Positions 17,237-26,146 of a stretch of DNA of 64,000 bases are shown here, piece after piece. The DNA is from Amniculibacterium aquaticum (GTDB lineage Bacteria > Bacteroidota > Bacteroidia > Flavobacteriales > Weeksellaceae): assembly GCF_003852705.1 (NCBI RefSeq), contig NZ_REFA01000012.1, forward strand, positions 18,611 through 82,610, written 5' to 3'. The notes below the pieces were generated by a model. That model was given only the letters and a program-made list of their open reading frames with translations. It was not told where the DNA came from and made no database searches. Within the stretch, counting starts at the first letter, position 1, and each line of letters begins with the position of its first letter. Position numbers and translations under genes: made by a program.

Positions 17237-18009
17237 TATTCAAAAGTTATTTCTTCTATAGAATTGCCTTTATCGTCCTGAATTCTCACCAATCGGATTC
17301 CTTCTTCTTCCATTTCAACATGAAGGTTAAGGAACAATTTATCTTTGTCATCATTTTTCGAAGTATCCGGATCGATATAAATGGTGTTTAATTTGGATGA
17401 AACCAATTTATAACGCGACTCCAAAGATTCTGATACCAAATTCCGAAGTTCCACACTTTCATTGTCTGTCGTCGTTGGCAAAGGTTTAAAATATTTGATG
17501 TCTAATGACTTCACGATCCCGGTAACATTGATGGGTTTCACCATCTTAAAATTCGAAGGATTAGTAACCTCTGAAATATTCAGTACACTCGGGTTAACAG
17601 GAACTCGAATCGGCACATTAAAAACGGGCATTGTTGGCTTCTTAATCGTAGGATTCTCCATGGATTTGAAAAAGCCAAGCATTCCTGGCGAATTGAAAAA
17701 CTGATCCGTCAACGGTGGAATGTTCATTTTTTTTTCAATGTTCAACCTTAGAATTTTATCGTTCACCTCGGTTAGAAGTTGTTTTCTATCGACTTCAAAT
17801 TCGTATTTATCCTCCGTATCGATATCCGAAATTTTTATGGGCACATCCATTTTGATGCTTGGCATGGAATATCGAGGTACTCGAAAATACTTTAGTTGTG
17901 GATGATCCGCATACATTTTTGCAACTCGTATGGCATTTTCATCAGCCATTTTACGAGCTTGGATTATCTCGTTATTAAGATAATCCAAGTAGTCCGATAA
18001 TTTTATCAT
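17236..18009 (-). CDS. unknown protein of the protease cassette (257 aa)
   Basis: 257-aa soluble protein of unknown family. The N-terminal 40 residues form an amphipathic helix (LSDYLDYLNNEIIQARKMAD). A proline- and valine-rich, probably extended or beta region follows (PTMPVFNVPIRVPVNPSV near 130-150). The C terminus ends in two beta-like strands (DKDKLFLNLHVEMEEEGIRL). The beginning and the acidic C terminus give it the look of a structural partner of the DUF2589 protein encoded 20 bp upstream. No signal peptide or membrane helix. Confidence 0.75.
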   Translation of the reverse strand: MIKLSDYLDYLNNEIIQARKMADENAIRVAKMYADHPQLKYFRVPRYSMPSIKMDVPIKISDIDTEDKYEFEVDRKQLLTEVNDKILRLNIEKKMNIPPLTDQFFNSPGMLGFFKSMENPTIKKPTMPVFNVPIRVPVNPSVLNISEVTNPSNFKMVKPINVTGIVKSLDIKYFKPLPTTTDNESVELRNLVSESLESRYKLVSSKLNTIYIDPDTSKNDDKDKLFLNLHVEMEEEGIRLVRIQDDKGNSIEEITFE

Positions 18010-18029
18010 ACTCGTAAAATTTTTAGATA

Positions 18030-18926
18030 TTATTCAGAAAGCAATCCCAAAACTTTTTCTAAACCTGCTGGCATTTCGTCATTGGTTGCTCTAACTTTGA
18101 TACCTAATGAGTATTCCTTTTCAACTTTTACACCGGTTGTTGTGGATCGTTTAGCAGAAATGGATACGCTGAAACTGGCTTTAGCAAAAAGATTGGAAAG
18201 TCCGCTTGTTCCACCGCTTGCATTGGAGGCAAAGCTGAAATCCGTTTTGGTTGTTTCTGTAAATGTAGAGTTCAATTTTACATTGAAGTCGATATCACAA
18301 CTTTCAATTCTGATGCTTGGTATATTGAGTAAAGCTACAAAAGGAACAATGATTTCCACATCTTGTATTTTCATTTTTGGATTGGCTGCACTTTCTGGTT
18401 TTGAACTGTCAAAATCCGGATTAGGTCCGTTCTTTTTGTATTTAAACTCGGCCATCCTTAGGGTTTTCTTACCGTCGGCAGCTACTTCGAAACCTACATT
18501 GTTGATAAAATTGAGCGTACTCATGGAAGCCGAAGCCTGAGCTCTCACACAAGCCAACAAAGGCGCACCAATAATTTTTGCGAAATCTATCGATCCCAAT
18601 TCGGCTGCAAAATTAGCTGAAGCCGCATCTGCCGCAGTAAATCGCAATGGATCTACGGCTTGTATTCCCATGAGTAAATTAAGTGCTGTTGTTGTGGCTT
18701 TCGCCATGGCATTTTCCCAAGAAGCATCGAATTTGGTTTTAAATAAAGATAAAATATCCGCCACCTCTTTTTTTGATAAATCTTGCATCTCATTGGGATC
18801 CACTCCGGTTATTTTCCCGTATTCACCCGAACCAATGGTTTCTTTGATACCGGAGATGATGTCAATTAATTCTGATTTGGTTTTTTTAGAATAATCTTTT
18901 TCTAAAATGGATTTTAAAGTTGCCAT
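18030..18926 (-). CDS. DUF2589 family protein
   Basis: 298-aa protein whose C-terminal two thirds match DUF2589 as I know it: IGAPLLACVRAQASASMS near 119-136, the strand IIVPFVALLNIPSIRI near 192-207 followed by CDIDFNVKL, and the signature ending NDEMPAGLEKVLGLL. Function of the family is unknown. The N-terminal 110 residues are helical and variable. Residues 211-233 and 246-263 alternate polar and hydrophobic residues around a Gly/Ser/Asn-rich turn. First gene of the five-gene cassette that includes an S8 protease; no signal peptide. An imperfect -7 box (TAATATTG) lies upstream, so regulation is unclear. Confidence 0.85.
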   Translation of the reverse strand: MATLKSILEKDYSKKTKSELIDIISGIKETIGSGEYGKITGVDPNEMQDLSKKEVADILSLFKTKFDASWENAMAKATTTALNLLMGIQAVDPLRFTAADAASANFAAELGSIDFAKIIGAPLLACVRAQASASMSTLNFINNVGFEVAADGKKTLRMAEFKYKKNGPNPDFDSSKPESAANPKMKIQDVEIIVPFVALLNIPSIRIESCDIDFNVKLNSTFTETTKTDFSFASNASGGTSGLSNLFAKASFSVSISAKRSTTTGVKVEKEYSLGIKVRATNDEMPAGLEKVLGLLSE

Positions 18927-19027
18927 AATAATGTGTTTTTAGGTTAGTTAAATTTTTCCTATACAATATTACAATCCTAATTGTCATAGTTTTAAAGGCT
19001 TTTTCCTATTTATCAACCAAAAACAAT

Positions 19028-19060
19028 AAAAAAAAGCCAATTCTATCCGAATTGACTTTT
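19028..19060 (-). terminator. terminator of the SDR gene
   Basis: Stem CAATTC/GAATTG extended by AAAAG/CTTTT across one mismatch, 5-nt loop, then eight T on the minus strand, just beyond the SDR stop. Confidence 0.7.
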
Positions 19061-19082
19061 ACATTTTTAAATCTAATAAAAA

Positions 19083-19961
19083 TTATTGTGCTTTTTTTGC
19101 TTTGATCATCGCCTCTAGCATGTCCCACATTTCTTGAGGAATTTGCTCCAACATATTGAACTCACCAGCACCTTGCAACCACTCTCCACCATCGATGGTT
19201 ACGACTTCTCCATTGATGTACGCGGAAAAATCCGACACCAAATAGGCTGCAAGATTGGCCAATTCCTGATGCTCTCCTACCCTTTTGAGTGGTACTTTTT
19301 TTCTCATATCAAATTTTTCTGCCAAATCTCCAGGTAGTAATCTTTCCCAAGCTCCTTTTGTAGGGAAAGGTCCTGGTGCAATGGCATTGAACCTTATCTT
19401 GTATTTGGCCCATTCTACAGCTAAAGATCGGGTCATGGCAAGTACTCCAGCCTTGGCACAAGCCGATGGAACGACATAGGCAGAGCCCGTCCAAGAATAG
19501 GTGGTCACGATATTAAGAACTGTACCCGGGACTTTGTTGTCTATCCAATATTTTCCGATGGAAAGTGTACAATTTTTTGTCCCTTTCAGTACGATATCCA
19601 ACACCGAATCGAAGGCGGAATGGGTCAATCTTTCGGTTGGTGAGATAAAATTGCCGGCAGCATTGTTCAATAAAATATCGATTTTTCCGAATTCTTTCAG
19701 GGTTGCTTCCTTCATTGCTTCTACCTCGTCCCAATTTCTCACATCACATGCGACACAGAGGACTTTGCCTCCTGTTTCTTCTTCCAATTCCTTGGCGGTA
19801 TTTTGCAATTTTTCTAAATTTCTGGAGGTGATGACCACTTTGGCTCCCAATTCTAAGAAATATTTGGTCATGGCTTTTCCCAAACCACTTCCACCACCGG
19901 TTACTACGATTACTTTATCGTTCAGCGCTCCTTCTCGAAGCATGGGTTTTGTATAATTCAT
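19083..19961 (-). CDS. 2,4-dienoyl-CoA reductase-type SDR
   Basis: 292-aa short-chain dehydrogenase/reductase starting at the ATG at 19961 (MNYTKPMLREGAL). The cofactor loop is TGGGSGLGKAM and the NNAAGNF segment is the hallmark of 2,4-dienoyl-CoA reductases of the mammalian DECR type. Catalytic Tyr lies in TTYSWTGSAY and Lys in PSACAKAG, the arrangement used by DECR enzymes instead of a plain YxxxK. It would reduce 2,4-dienoyl-CoA with NADPH so that unsaturated fatty acids can enter beta-oxidation. Monocistronic by position, with its own terminator. Confidence 0.85.
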   Translation of the reverse strand: MNYTKPMLREGALNDKVIVVTGGGSGLGKAMTKYFLELGAKVVITSRNLEKLQNTAKELEEETGGKVLCVACDVRNWDEVEAMKEATLKEFGKIDILLNNAAGNFISPTERLTHSAFDSVLDIVLKGTKNCTLSIGKYWIDNKVPGTVLNIVTTYSWTGSAYVVPSACAKAGVLAMTRSLAVEWAKYKIRFNAIAPGPFPTKGAWERLLPGDLAEKFDMRKKVPLKRVGEHQELANLAAYLVSDFSAYINGEVVTIDGGEWLQGAGEFNMLEQIPQEMWDMLEAMIKAKKAQ

Positions 19962-20081
19962 GGGTGATTTTTTATATTTTTTAAAAGTACAAAATATTTG
20001 AAGGCGAGGGATTAAAAAATAGTATTCAGCACTTAGCAAATGATGAAGTAAATGTCTCGAGAAAACAAATGATCCCTGCGT

Positions 20082-20184
20082 TGCACCCCGACTTGAGTGG
20101 AGCTCTTTTTATTTTTTTGATTCCCGAGCGAAAGCGAAGGGAGAAAAAATAAAAAAGCGGGAACGGAAGGCGGAAAAGGTGCCC
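20082..20184 (+). repeat. interspersed repeat, copy 2
   Basis: 103-bp copy with the consensus ends: TGCACCCCGACTTGAGTGG and GCGGGAACGGAAGGCGG followed by GGTGCCC. The centre (about 20119-20144) differs from the other copies and contains TTCCC...GGGAG inverted bases. It lies between the SDR gene and the terminator of the M16 peptidase gene. Confidence 0.95.
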
Positions 20185-20219
20185 AAAAAAAAACTGCCCA
20201 ACAAAAAAGTTGGACAGTT
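20185..20219 (-). terminator. terminator of the M16 peptidase gene
   Basis: 11-bp stem with one G-T pair on the minus strand (20192-20202 with 20209-20219), 6-nt loop and a run of T (20192 back to 20185). Directly abuts repeat copy 2. Confidence 0.8.
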
Positions 20220-20242
20220 AAATGTATAATAACCGGGCGAAA

Positions 20243-23164
20243 TTAGTATCCGAAAATTTCTTCTAAAGAAAGGACTTTCAGTTCTCCTAATTTTTGCATG
20301 TCTTCGGTTTTCACTTTCTTATCCGATGCTACAATGGCGTAGGTATAAGGCTTGTTTGCTAAATTGTCGTGGTGTAATTTTTGCAAATCGGCAAATGATA
20401 TGGTATCGACATTGGCATAGACCGACTTTCGAATGTCGTCTTTCAGTCCCAATTGTTTTGCTGCAAGGTAGTTGAAAATAATTCCGTCTTGGGTAATTCT
20501 TTCGGTTTCGATGTCTTTTTTGGCACCGCCTTTTGCCAATTCTAAATTTTTTGGAAGATAAGGCAGGTTGTTCAGCAATTCATTCATGCCAACGGTTGCC
20601 TCGTTAAATTTATCCGACTGGCTGCCCACATAGGCGATAACTCCGTATTTTTCATTGGCTTTTGCCGGACTCACATACCTTGCAAAAGTACTGTATGCCA
20701 AGGCTTTACTCTCCCTAATGGTTTGGAAAACAATGGCACCCATACCACCTCCGAAATAATTATTGAACACATCGATAAGCCCTGTTTGTGCTGGATTGTA
20801 CGGTGTGGTATTTCTTACCCAACGAGTTTCTGCCTGCACCATATCGTAGTTGGCAAATAAAACTTGGTTTTTCTTTTGCTCGATTTGGGTAAAGACTTTC
20901 GCCGGAGTTGGTGTGGCAAACTTCGCAGGAACCGTATGCAAAGCTTTCAAATCAGAGACCAGGGTTTTCAATTTTTCTGGGCCGTAATAGATGACGGTTT
21001 GCTCGTATTGGTTCAGTCCTTTTATTCTATCCACCAATTCTTGCGCAGTGATGGCATTGATTTCTTGATCGGTTAGGGTATTGTTGAATTTATTTTTGGC
21101 TCCGTATTGTGCGTAGCTGGTCAATCCTTGTAAGATAGCGCCTTTGTTGGCTTTAGCATCTTTTCTGGATTTGAACAATCTGGCTTTTAGGTTGGCCAAT
21201 GCTTTGTCGTCGGCTTTTACATTCTGGATCAGGTTTTCGTACAATGCCACGGCTTTTTTGAAGTTTTCTTGCAGACCTTCTATGGTTACTGTGGTATATT
21301 CTTCGCCCGTACCCACAGAGAAAGAACTGGCAATTTTATAAAATTCTTTAGAAATATCTTCGGAAGATTTTTTGTCCGTTCCTAAAAACTGCAGATACAT
21401 GGACGCATACGATTGCTTGAGATCGTTGGTCGAGCCAATTTTATATCGGTATCTGAGACGGAAAAGCTGATTGTCCGTATTGGGTACATACAAAATTTCG
21501 GCATTTCCTAATTTGGATTTTTGAATGTCCTTATTGTAATCCAAAAACACGGGTTTCGATGGGATGTTGGGCATATCATCCACCATTTTCACGAAAGGAG
21601 ATTGCTTGTCGGCATTGGTCTCTACCGGTGTGATTTCCGGTTTTTCAATTTTGGCTGTTTTTTCGGCTTCTCCTTTTTTCTTCAGGATTGCGACATAGTT
21701 ATTTCCCAAATACTTGTTGGCAAAATCGACCACTTGTTGTTTGGTGATTTTTGAGAGGTTATCGACATAGGCCACCTGATCTTTCCAATCTTGCTCGGAG
21801 GTGAAAGTGTCCATCAAATCGTTGGCTCTGTTGCTGTACTTTTCAGATCCTTGGATCTTGTATTTTTTAATGTTATTGATGATGGAGGTGATCAAATCAT
21901 CATCGAAATTGCCTTTTTTCAGGTTTTCAATTTCACCAAGAACCAAGGCTTTTACATCGTCTAAAGACTGTCCATTGGTTGGTTTTGCAGAAATATACAA
22001 AACACCATGATCGATCAGGGTAAAAGCAGAAGCACTTGCCGACAATAATTTTTGTTTTTTCACCAAGTTAAGATCCAACAATCCGGCCTTTCCGTTGGTC
22101 AATATAGAACCTACCAAATCGGCCAACAAAACATCTTTGTCTTTGTTCCCCGGCAAACGATAGCCCATGGTTAGACTTTCGGAATCCGGACCTACAACCT
22201 CTTTGACAACGGGTGCTGTCAAAGGTGCTTCCGGTTGGAATGTATATTTAGGTACAGGATGAGGCTTCATGCTTCCGAACTGGGCATCAATTTTCTTGAT
22301 GACTTCATCCGGATTAAAATCTCCTGACATAACTATCCCCATATTGTTGGGCACATAATAGGTGTTGAAATACTTTCTAATCTCCACCAAAGAAGGATTT
22401 TTCAAATGCTCAACCGTACCAATGGTGGTTTGTTTTCCGTAATTGTGATTTTTAAAAAGCGTACCGAACAGCTCTTCGAATACTTTGGATCCGTCGGAAT
22501 CTAAACTTCTGTTTTTTTCTTCATAAACCGCTTCTAGTTCGGTGTGGAAAATCCTAAGAACCGGATTTCTGAATCGTTCGGATTGTACTGCCAAATATTT
22601 ATCCAAAGCCGAGCTGGGCACATCGTCGGTATAGACCGTTTGTTCAAATGAAGTGAAGGCATTGGTCCCTTGAGCTCCCATGGCAGACATCATTTTGTCG
22701 TACTCATTGGCAATGGCAAATTTGGAAGCCACCCCAGAAATAGAGTCTATTTTATGATAAATTGCCTTTCTTTTGGCCTCGTCTTTTGTTTTGTTGTACT
22801 CTTCGTACAAGGCATCAATCTTATCCAATTGTACTTTTTCTTTAGCAAAATCCAAAGAGCCGTATTTATCCGTTCCTTTGAACATCATGTGCTCTAGATA
22901 ATGCGCCAAACCGGTATTGGTTGAAGGATCGGTTTTACTACCTGCTTTTACCGCAATGTACGCTTGTACCCTAGGATCTTTGTTGGTTGGACTCAAAATT
23001 ACGGTGAGTCCATTTTTCAGGGTGTAAAATCTTGCTTTTGTAGGATCGTTGGTCACAAATTTGTAGGTGTACCCTCCACTTTCTGCTGTTTTCCATTCTG
23101 CTTTTTGGGCAAAAGACGACAAGGATATTGACAATGCCGAAACCAGAAAAATTCTTTTAATCAT
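20243..23164 (-). CDS. M16 family zinc metallopeptidase, periplasmic, two-domain
   Basis: 973-aa insulysin/pitrilysin-type peptidase with a signal peptide (ALSISLSSFAQ). The inverted zinc motif HYLEH is at residues 88-92 and the third ligand Glu lies in ELEAVYEEKN. The C-terminal half repeats the M16 fold without the motif, as in other full-length M16 proteins. It probably degrades peptides in the periplasm. Gene stands alone, with a terminator behind it and 60 bp between its start and the dihydroorotase stop. Confidence 0.93.
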   Translation of the reverse strand: MIKRIFLVSALSISLSSFAQKAEWKTAESGGYTYKFVTNDPTKARFYTLKNGLTVILSPTNKDPRVQAYIAVKAGSKTDPSTNTGLAHYLEHMMFKGTDKYGSLDFAKEKVQLDKIDALYEEYNKTKDEAKRKAIYHKIDSISGVASKFAIANEYDKMMSAMGAQGTNAFTSFEQTVYTDDVPSSALDKYLAVQSERFRNPVLRIFHTELEAVYEEKNRSLDSDGSKVFEELFGTLFKNHNYGKQTTIGTVEHLKNPSLVEIRKYFNTYYVPNNMGIVMSGDFNPDEVIKKIDAQFGSMKPHPVPKYTFQPEAPLTAPVVKEVVGPDSESLTMGYRLPGNKDKDVLLADLVGSILTNGKAGLLDLNLVKKQKLLSASASAFTLIDHGVLYISAKPTNGQSLDDVKALVLGEIENLKKGNFDDDLITSIINNIKKYKIQGSEKYSNRANDLMDTFTSEQDWKDQVAYVDNLSKITKQQVVDFANKYLGNNYVAILKKKGEAEKTAKIEKPEITPVETNADKQSPFVKMVDDMPNIPSKPVFLDYNKDIQKSKLGNAEILYVPNTDNQLFRLRYRYKIGSTNDLKQSYASMYLQFLGTDKKSSEDISKEFYKIASSFSVGTGEEYTTVTIEGLQENFKKAVALYENLIQNVKADDKALANLKARLFKSRKDAKANKGAILQGLTSYAQYGAKNKFNNTLTDQEINAITAQELVDRIKGLNQYEQTVIYYGPEKLKTLVSDLKALHTVPAKFATPTPAKVFTQIEQKKNQVLFANYDMVQAETRWVRNTTPYNPAQTGLIDVFNNYFGGGMGAIVFQTIRESKALAYSTFARYVSPAKANEKYGVIAYVGSQSDKFNEATVGMNELLNNLPYLPKNLELAKGGAKKDIETERITQDGIIFNYLAAKQLGLKDDIRKSVYANVDTISFADLQKLHHDNLANKPYTYAIVASDKKVKTEDMQKLGELKVLSLEEIFGY

Positions 23165-23224
23165 GTTTGTTTTATTTTTTTAATTCTTGTTGCTTTCTTT
23201 GAGCCTGTTTAAATTTCAATTAAT

Positions 23225-24559
23225 TTATCGATCGAATCTCAATCGTTCACCAAATTTATTTTCATTGACCACTCCGTTTTCATATGCCAAATGTCCATTA
23301 ACAAAAGTATGGGTCACCTTTGTGCTAAATTCTGTCCCTTCTAGTGGACTCCAACCGCATTTGTATAAAATATTTTCTTTGGCCACAGTCCATTTTTTTT
23401 CAGGATCAATCAATACCAAATCGGCTTTGTAGCCTTCTTTTATGAAACCTCTTTTCTCTATTTGAAATAGAATTGCCGGGTTGTGACACATTTTTTCTAC
23501 CACCTTTTCAATAGAAATTTTTCCATTTTTATAATTTTCCAACATCACGGTTAAAGAATGCTGCACCAAAGGCGCTCCTGATGGACAAGAGGTATAGGGA
23601 TTTTGTTTTTCTTCCCAAGTGTGTGGTGCGTGATCGGTTGCAATGACATCTATCCTATCGTCCAGAAGTGCTTTCCAAAGTTCGTCTTTGTCGGCTTGGG
23701 TTTTTACGGCAGGATTCCATTTAATGAGTGCCCCTTTTTTAGCATAATCGTCATTGGTAAACGAAAGGTGATGGACACAAACCTCAGCAGTTATTTTTTT
23801 ATCTTTTAACGGAATATCATTCGAGAAAAGCGACATTTCTTTGGCTGTGGAAAGGTGGTAAATATGCAATCTTGCTCCGGTTTTTTTTGCCAGTTCAATC
23901 GCTTTGGAGCTTGACAGATAACACGCTTCTTCACTTCTTATCAAATGATGAAAATCCATCGGGATGTTATCGCCATATTTTGCTTTGTAGTCTTCAGTAT
24001 TTTTTTGGATGGTGGCTTCGTCTTCGCAATGCACACAGATAATCATCTTGGTTTTGCTGAAGATATTTTCCAAAGTTTCGGGGTTGTCCACCAGCATATT
24101 TCCTGTTGAAGAGCCTAAAAACAATTTGATGGCTGCCACTTCTTTGGGGTTGGTTTTCAGGACTTCGTCCAAATTATCGTTGGTTCCGCCCATAGAAAAG
24201 GAATAATTGGCAAAGGATTTTTCCGCTCCAAGTTGGTATTTTTCTTCTAACAATTCTTGAGTTACCGCATTGGGTACGGTGTTGGGTTGGTCGATAAAAC
24301 TGGTTGTACCACCGGCAATGGCTGCTTTGGACTCGGACTCTAAATCGCCTTTGTGTGTAAGTCCAGGATCTCTGAAATGCACCTGATCGTCAATAACTCC
24401 AGGGATAAGAAATTTTCCGGTACCGTCAATTATTAAATCTGCTGCTTCCGAGTTAAGGTCTTTTCCTATTTTACAAATAAGGTCATTTTCTATCAAAACA
24501 TCCCATTGAGAAATGGAATTTTCATTAACCACTTTGGCATTTTTTATTAATGTTCTCAT
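23225..24559 (-). CDS. pyrC: dihydroorotase
   Basis: 444-aa amidohydrolase closing carbamoyl-aspartate to dihydroorotate in pyrimidine synthesis. Metal-site signatures are DDQVHFRDPG (residues 57-66), the carbamylatable Lys in AAIKLFLGSS, HCED, HIYHLSTA and ATDHAPHTWEEK. The first His of the usual HxH is Gln59; homologues from Bacteroidota that I recall carry the same DDQVHFREPG form, so this is a lineage trait rather than damage. A TTG-N23-TACATTTG promoter lies upstream, back to back with the flippase promoter. Confidence 0.92.
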   Translation of the reverse strand: MRTLIKNAKVVNENSISQWDVLIENDLICKIGKDLNSEAADLIIDGTGKFLIPGVIDDQVHFRDPGLTHKGDLESESKAAIAGGTTSFIDQPNTVPNAVTQELLEEKYQLGAEKSFANYSFSMGGTNDNLDEVLKTNPKEVAAIKLFLGSSTGNMLVDNPETLENIFSKTKMIICVHCEDEATIQKNTEDYKAKYGDNIPMDFHHLIRSEEACYLSSSKAIELAKKTGARLHIYHLSTAKEMSLFSNDIPLKDKKITAEVCVHHLSFTNDDYAKKGALIKWNPAVKTQADKDELWKALLDDRIDVIATDHAPHTWEEKQNPYTSCPSGAPLVQHSLTVMLENYKNGKISIEKVVEKMCHNPAILFQIEKRGFIKEGYKADLVLIDPEKKWTVAKENILYKCGWSPLEGTEFSTKVTHTFVNGHLAYENGVVNENKFGERLRFDR

Positions 24560-24589
24560 TGTTTACTTTAAGTAAAAATTAATTTCAAA

Positions 24590-24623
24590 CAAATGTAAAG
24601 TTTTAATCACAATTTAATACCAA
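24590..24623 (-). promoter_or_regulatory. dihydroorotase promoter
   Basis: Minus strand TTG (24623-24621), 23 bp, TACATTTG (24597-24590), ending 30 nt before the ATG. Confidence 0.5.
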
Positions 24624-24626
24624 GAA

Positions 24627-24658
24627 TTGACAATTACCCATCGAAATAATTACTTTTG
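24627..24658 (+). promoter_or_regulatory. flippase/nucleotidyltransferase operon promoter
   Basis: TTG (24627-24629), 21 bp, TACTTTTG (24651-24658). The predicted start is roughly 15 nt upstream of the TTG start codon of the flippase gene. Confidence 0.6.
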
Positions 24659-24678
24659 CAATTAAAATAAAATAAAAA

Positions 24679-26130
24679 TTGTATAAAAAATTATTAGGCC
24701 AAACAGCCGTGTACGGACTAAGTTCGGTATTGGTGAGGATATTTCCATTTCTTATTGCTCCCATTGTTACCAAAGCTTTCGGCCCAACAGCCTCTTCACC
24801 TTTTGTAGATTGGTATTCCATTGCAGGAGTGATCACCGTTTTGCTGACCCACGGTATGGAAACATCATTTTTCCGATTTGCTCAGGAAAAAGACATCGAT
24901 AAGAAAACATTGGTTTCTACAACTTCATTGAGCATCATCAGCATTGGTCTCATCTATCTTATCCTTGGATATGTTTTCAGACAATCCCTTGCCAATGCTT
25001 TCGAAACACCGGATCAGGTAAACTTTTTGGTTTTATTTTTATTCATCCTTTCTTTTGATGCTTTTGCTACCATTCCTTCGGCCATATTGCGATTGGAAGG
25101 CAAACCGATACTGTACATGCTTTCAAAAGTGTTGGGGTCTTTGGTTTATTTTTTCCTGGTGGTCTTCTTCATCAAATGGCTCCCACAAATGCCCGATGGT
25201 ATTTTGGGATTAAAGTACAATCCGGAAATTGGTGTAGGTTATGTTTTTATTGCCAATTTGGTGCAAAGCATTGTTACCCTTGCCATTGTTGGAAAAGAAT
25301 TCGTGAACTTCAGCATAAAAAAATTCGATTTTTTGCTTTGGAAAAGGATCATGAATTACTCTTGGCCGGTCATGGTTGCGGGACTTGCAGGAGTGGTCAA
25401 TCAGACTTTGGATCGACAGTTTCTGAAATACCTTTTACCGGAAGGCGAAGCCAAACATCAGATTGGAGTTTACGGAGCTGTTTATAAAATAGCCACTTTC
25501 ATCACCGTTTTCAGACAAGCCTATCAACTGGGTATTGAGCCTTATTTTTTCAGCAGTTTCAAAGACAAAAACAATCATAAAACCTATGCTGTACTCATGG
25601 ACATTTTTGTCATTTGCAATTGCCTAATCTACATGGGACTGATGGCTAATTTGCAATGGATTTCCGAAAAATACTTAAGAAACCCCTTGTACTACGAAGG
25701 TATTGAAATTATCCCCATGGTGATGTTGGGTGCTTTGTTTTTAGGCATCTACCTCAACCTTTCCATTTGGTACAAATTATCGGACAGGACACGAGTTGGA
25801 CTGTACATTTCGCTCATCGGAGCAGCCATCACCATCGGCATCAACTTTATCTTCATACCAGAATTTGGTTATTGGGCCAGTGCAAGTGCCGCACTGATCA
25901 CCTTCACCAGCATGATGGTCATTTCCTATATTTGGGGACAACGCGTGTATCCCATCCATTACCATGTCGGAAAACTCTCCATGTACCTTTTCCTTTCCAT
26001 TTCGCTCTCCTTACTTTCATTTTACTTTTTTAGAACCAATTATTTCATTGGAAATTTATTTTTATTGTTATTTTTGGGCTTCGTATTGTATCAAGAAAAA
26101 AACATTGTTAAAAAGATTTTAAAAAAATAA
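24679..26130 (+). CDS. polysaccharide flippase (Wzx/MATE-like)
   Basis: 483-aa polytopic membrane protein with about 14 hydrophobic segments, beginning MYKKLLGQTAVYGLSSVLVR, typical of the oligosaccharide flippase/polysaccharide biosynthesis family that moves lipid-linked sugars across the inner membrane. The start codon is TTG: no ATG is available and the promoter lies immediately upstream. A sugar nucleotidyltransferase follows after 16 bp, consistent with a cell-surface glycan role. Confidence 0.85.
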   Translation: MYKKLLGQTAVYGLSSVLVRIFPFLIAPIVTKAFGPTASSPFVDWYSIAGVITVLLTHGMETSFFRFAQEKDIDKKTLVSTTSLSIISIGLIYLILGYVFRQSLANAFETPDQVNFLVLFLFILSFDAFATIPSAILRLEGKPILYMLSKVLGSLVYFFLVVFFIKWLPQMPDGILGLKYNPEIGVGYVFIANLVQSIVTLAIVGKEFVNFSIKKFDFLLWKRIMNYSWPVMVAGLAGVVNQTLDRQFLKYLLPEGEAKHQIGVYGAVYKIATFITVFRQAYQLGIEPYFFSSFKDKNNHKTYAVLMDIFVICNCLIYMGLMANLQWISEKYLRNPLYYEGIEIIPMVMLGALFLGIYLNLSIWYKLSDRTRVGLYISLIGAAITIGINFIFIPEFGYWASASAALITFTSMMVISYIWGQRVYPIHYHVGKLSMYLFLSISLSLLSFYFFRTNYFIGNLFLLLFLGFVLYQEKNIVKKILKK

Positions 26131-26146
26131 AAAATTAATAAACTAT

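Noticed and set aside
20082..20184. interspersed repeat as an insertion sequence
   Set aside because: No transposase ORF, about 100 bp long and no obvious target-site duplication visible at the three copies; a non-autonomous element is still possible.
23225..24559. dihydroorotase as a pseudoenzyme because HxH is QVH
   Set aside because: The same form is remembered from other Bacteroidota dihydroorotases and all other metal-site motifs are intact.
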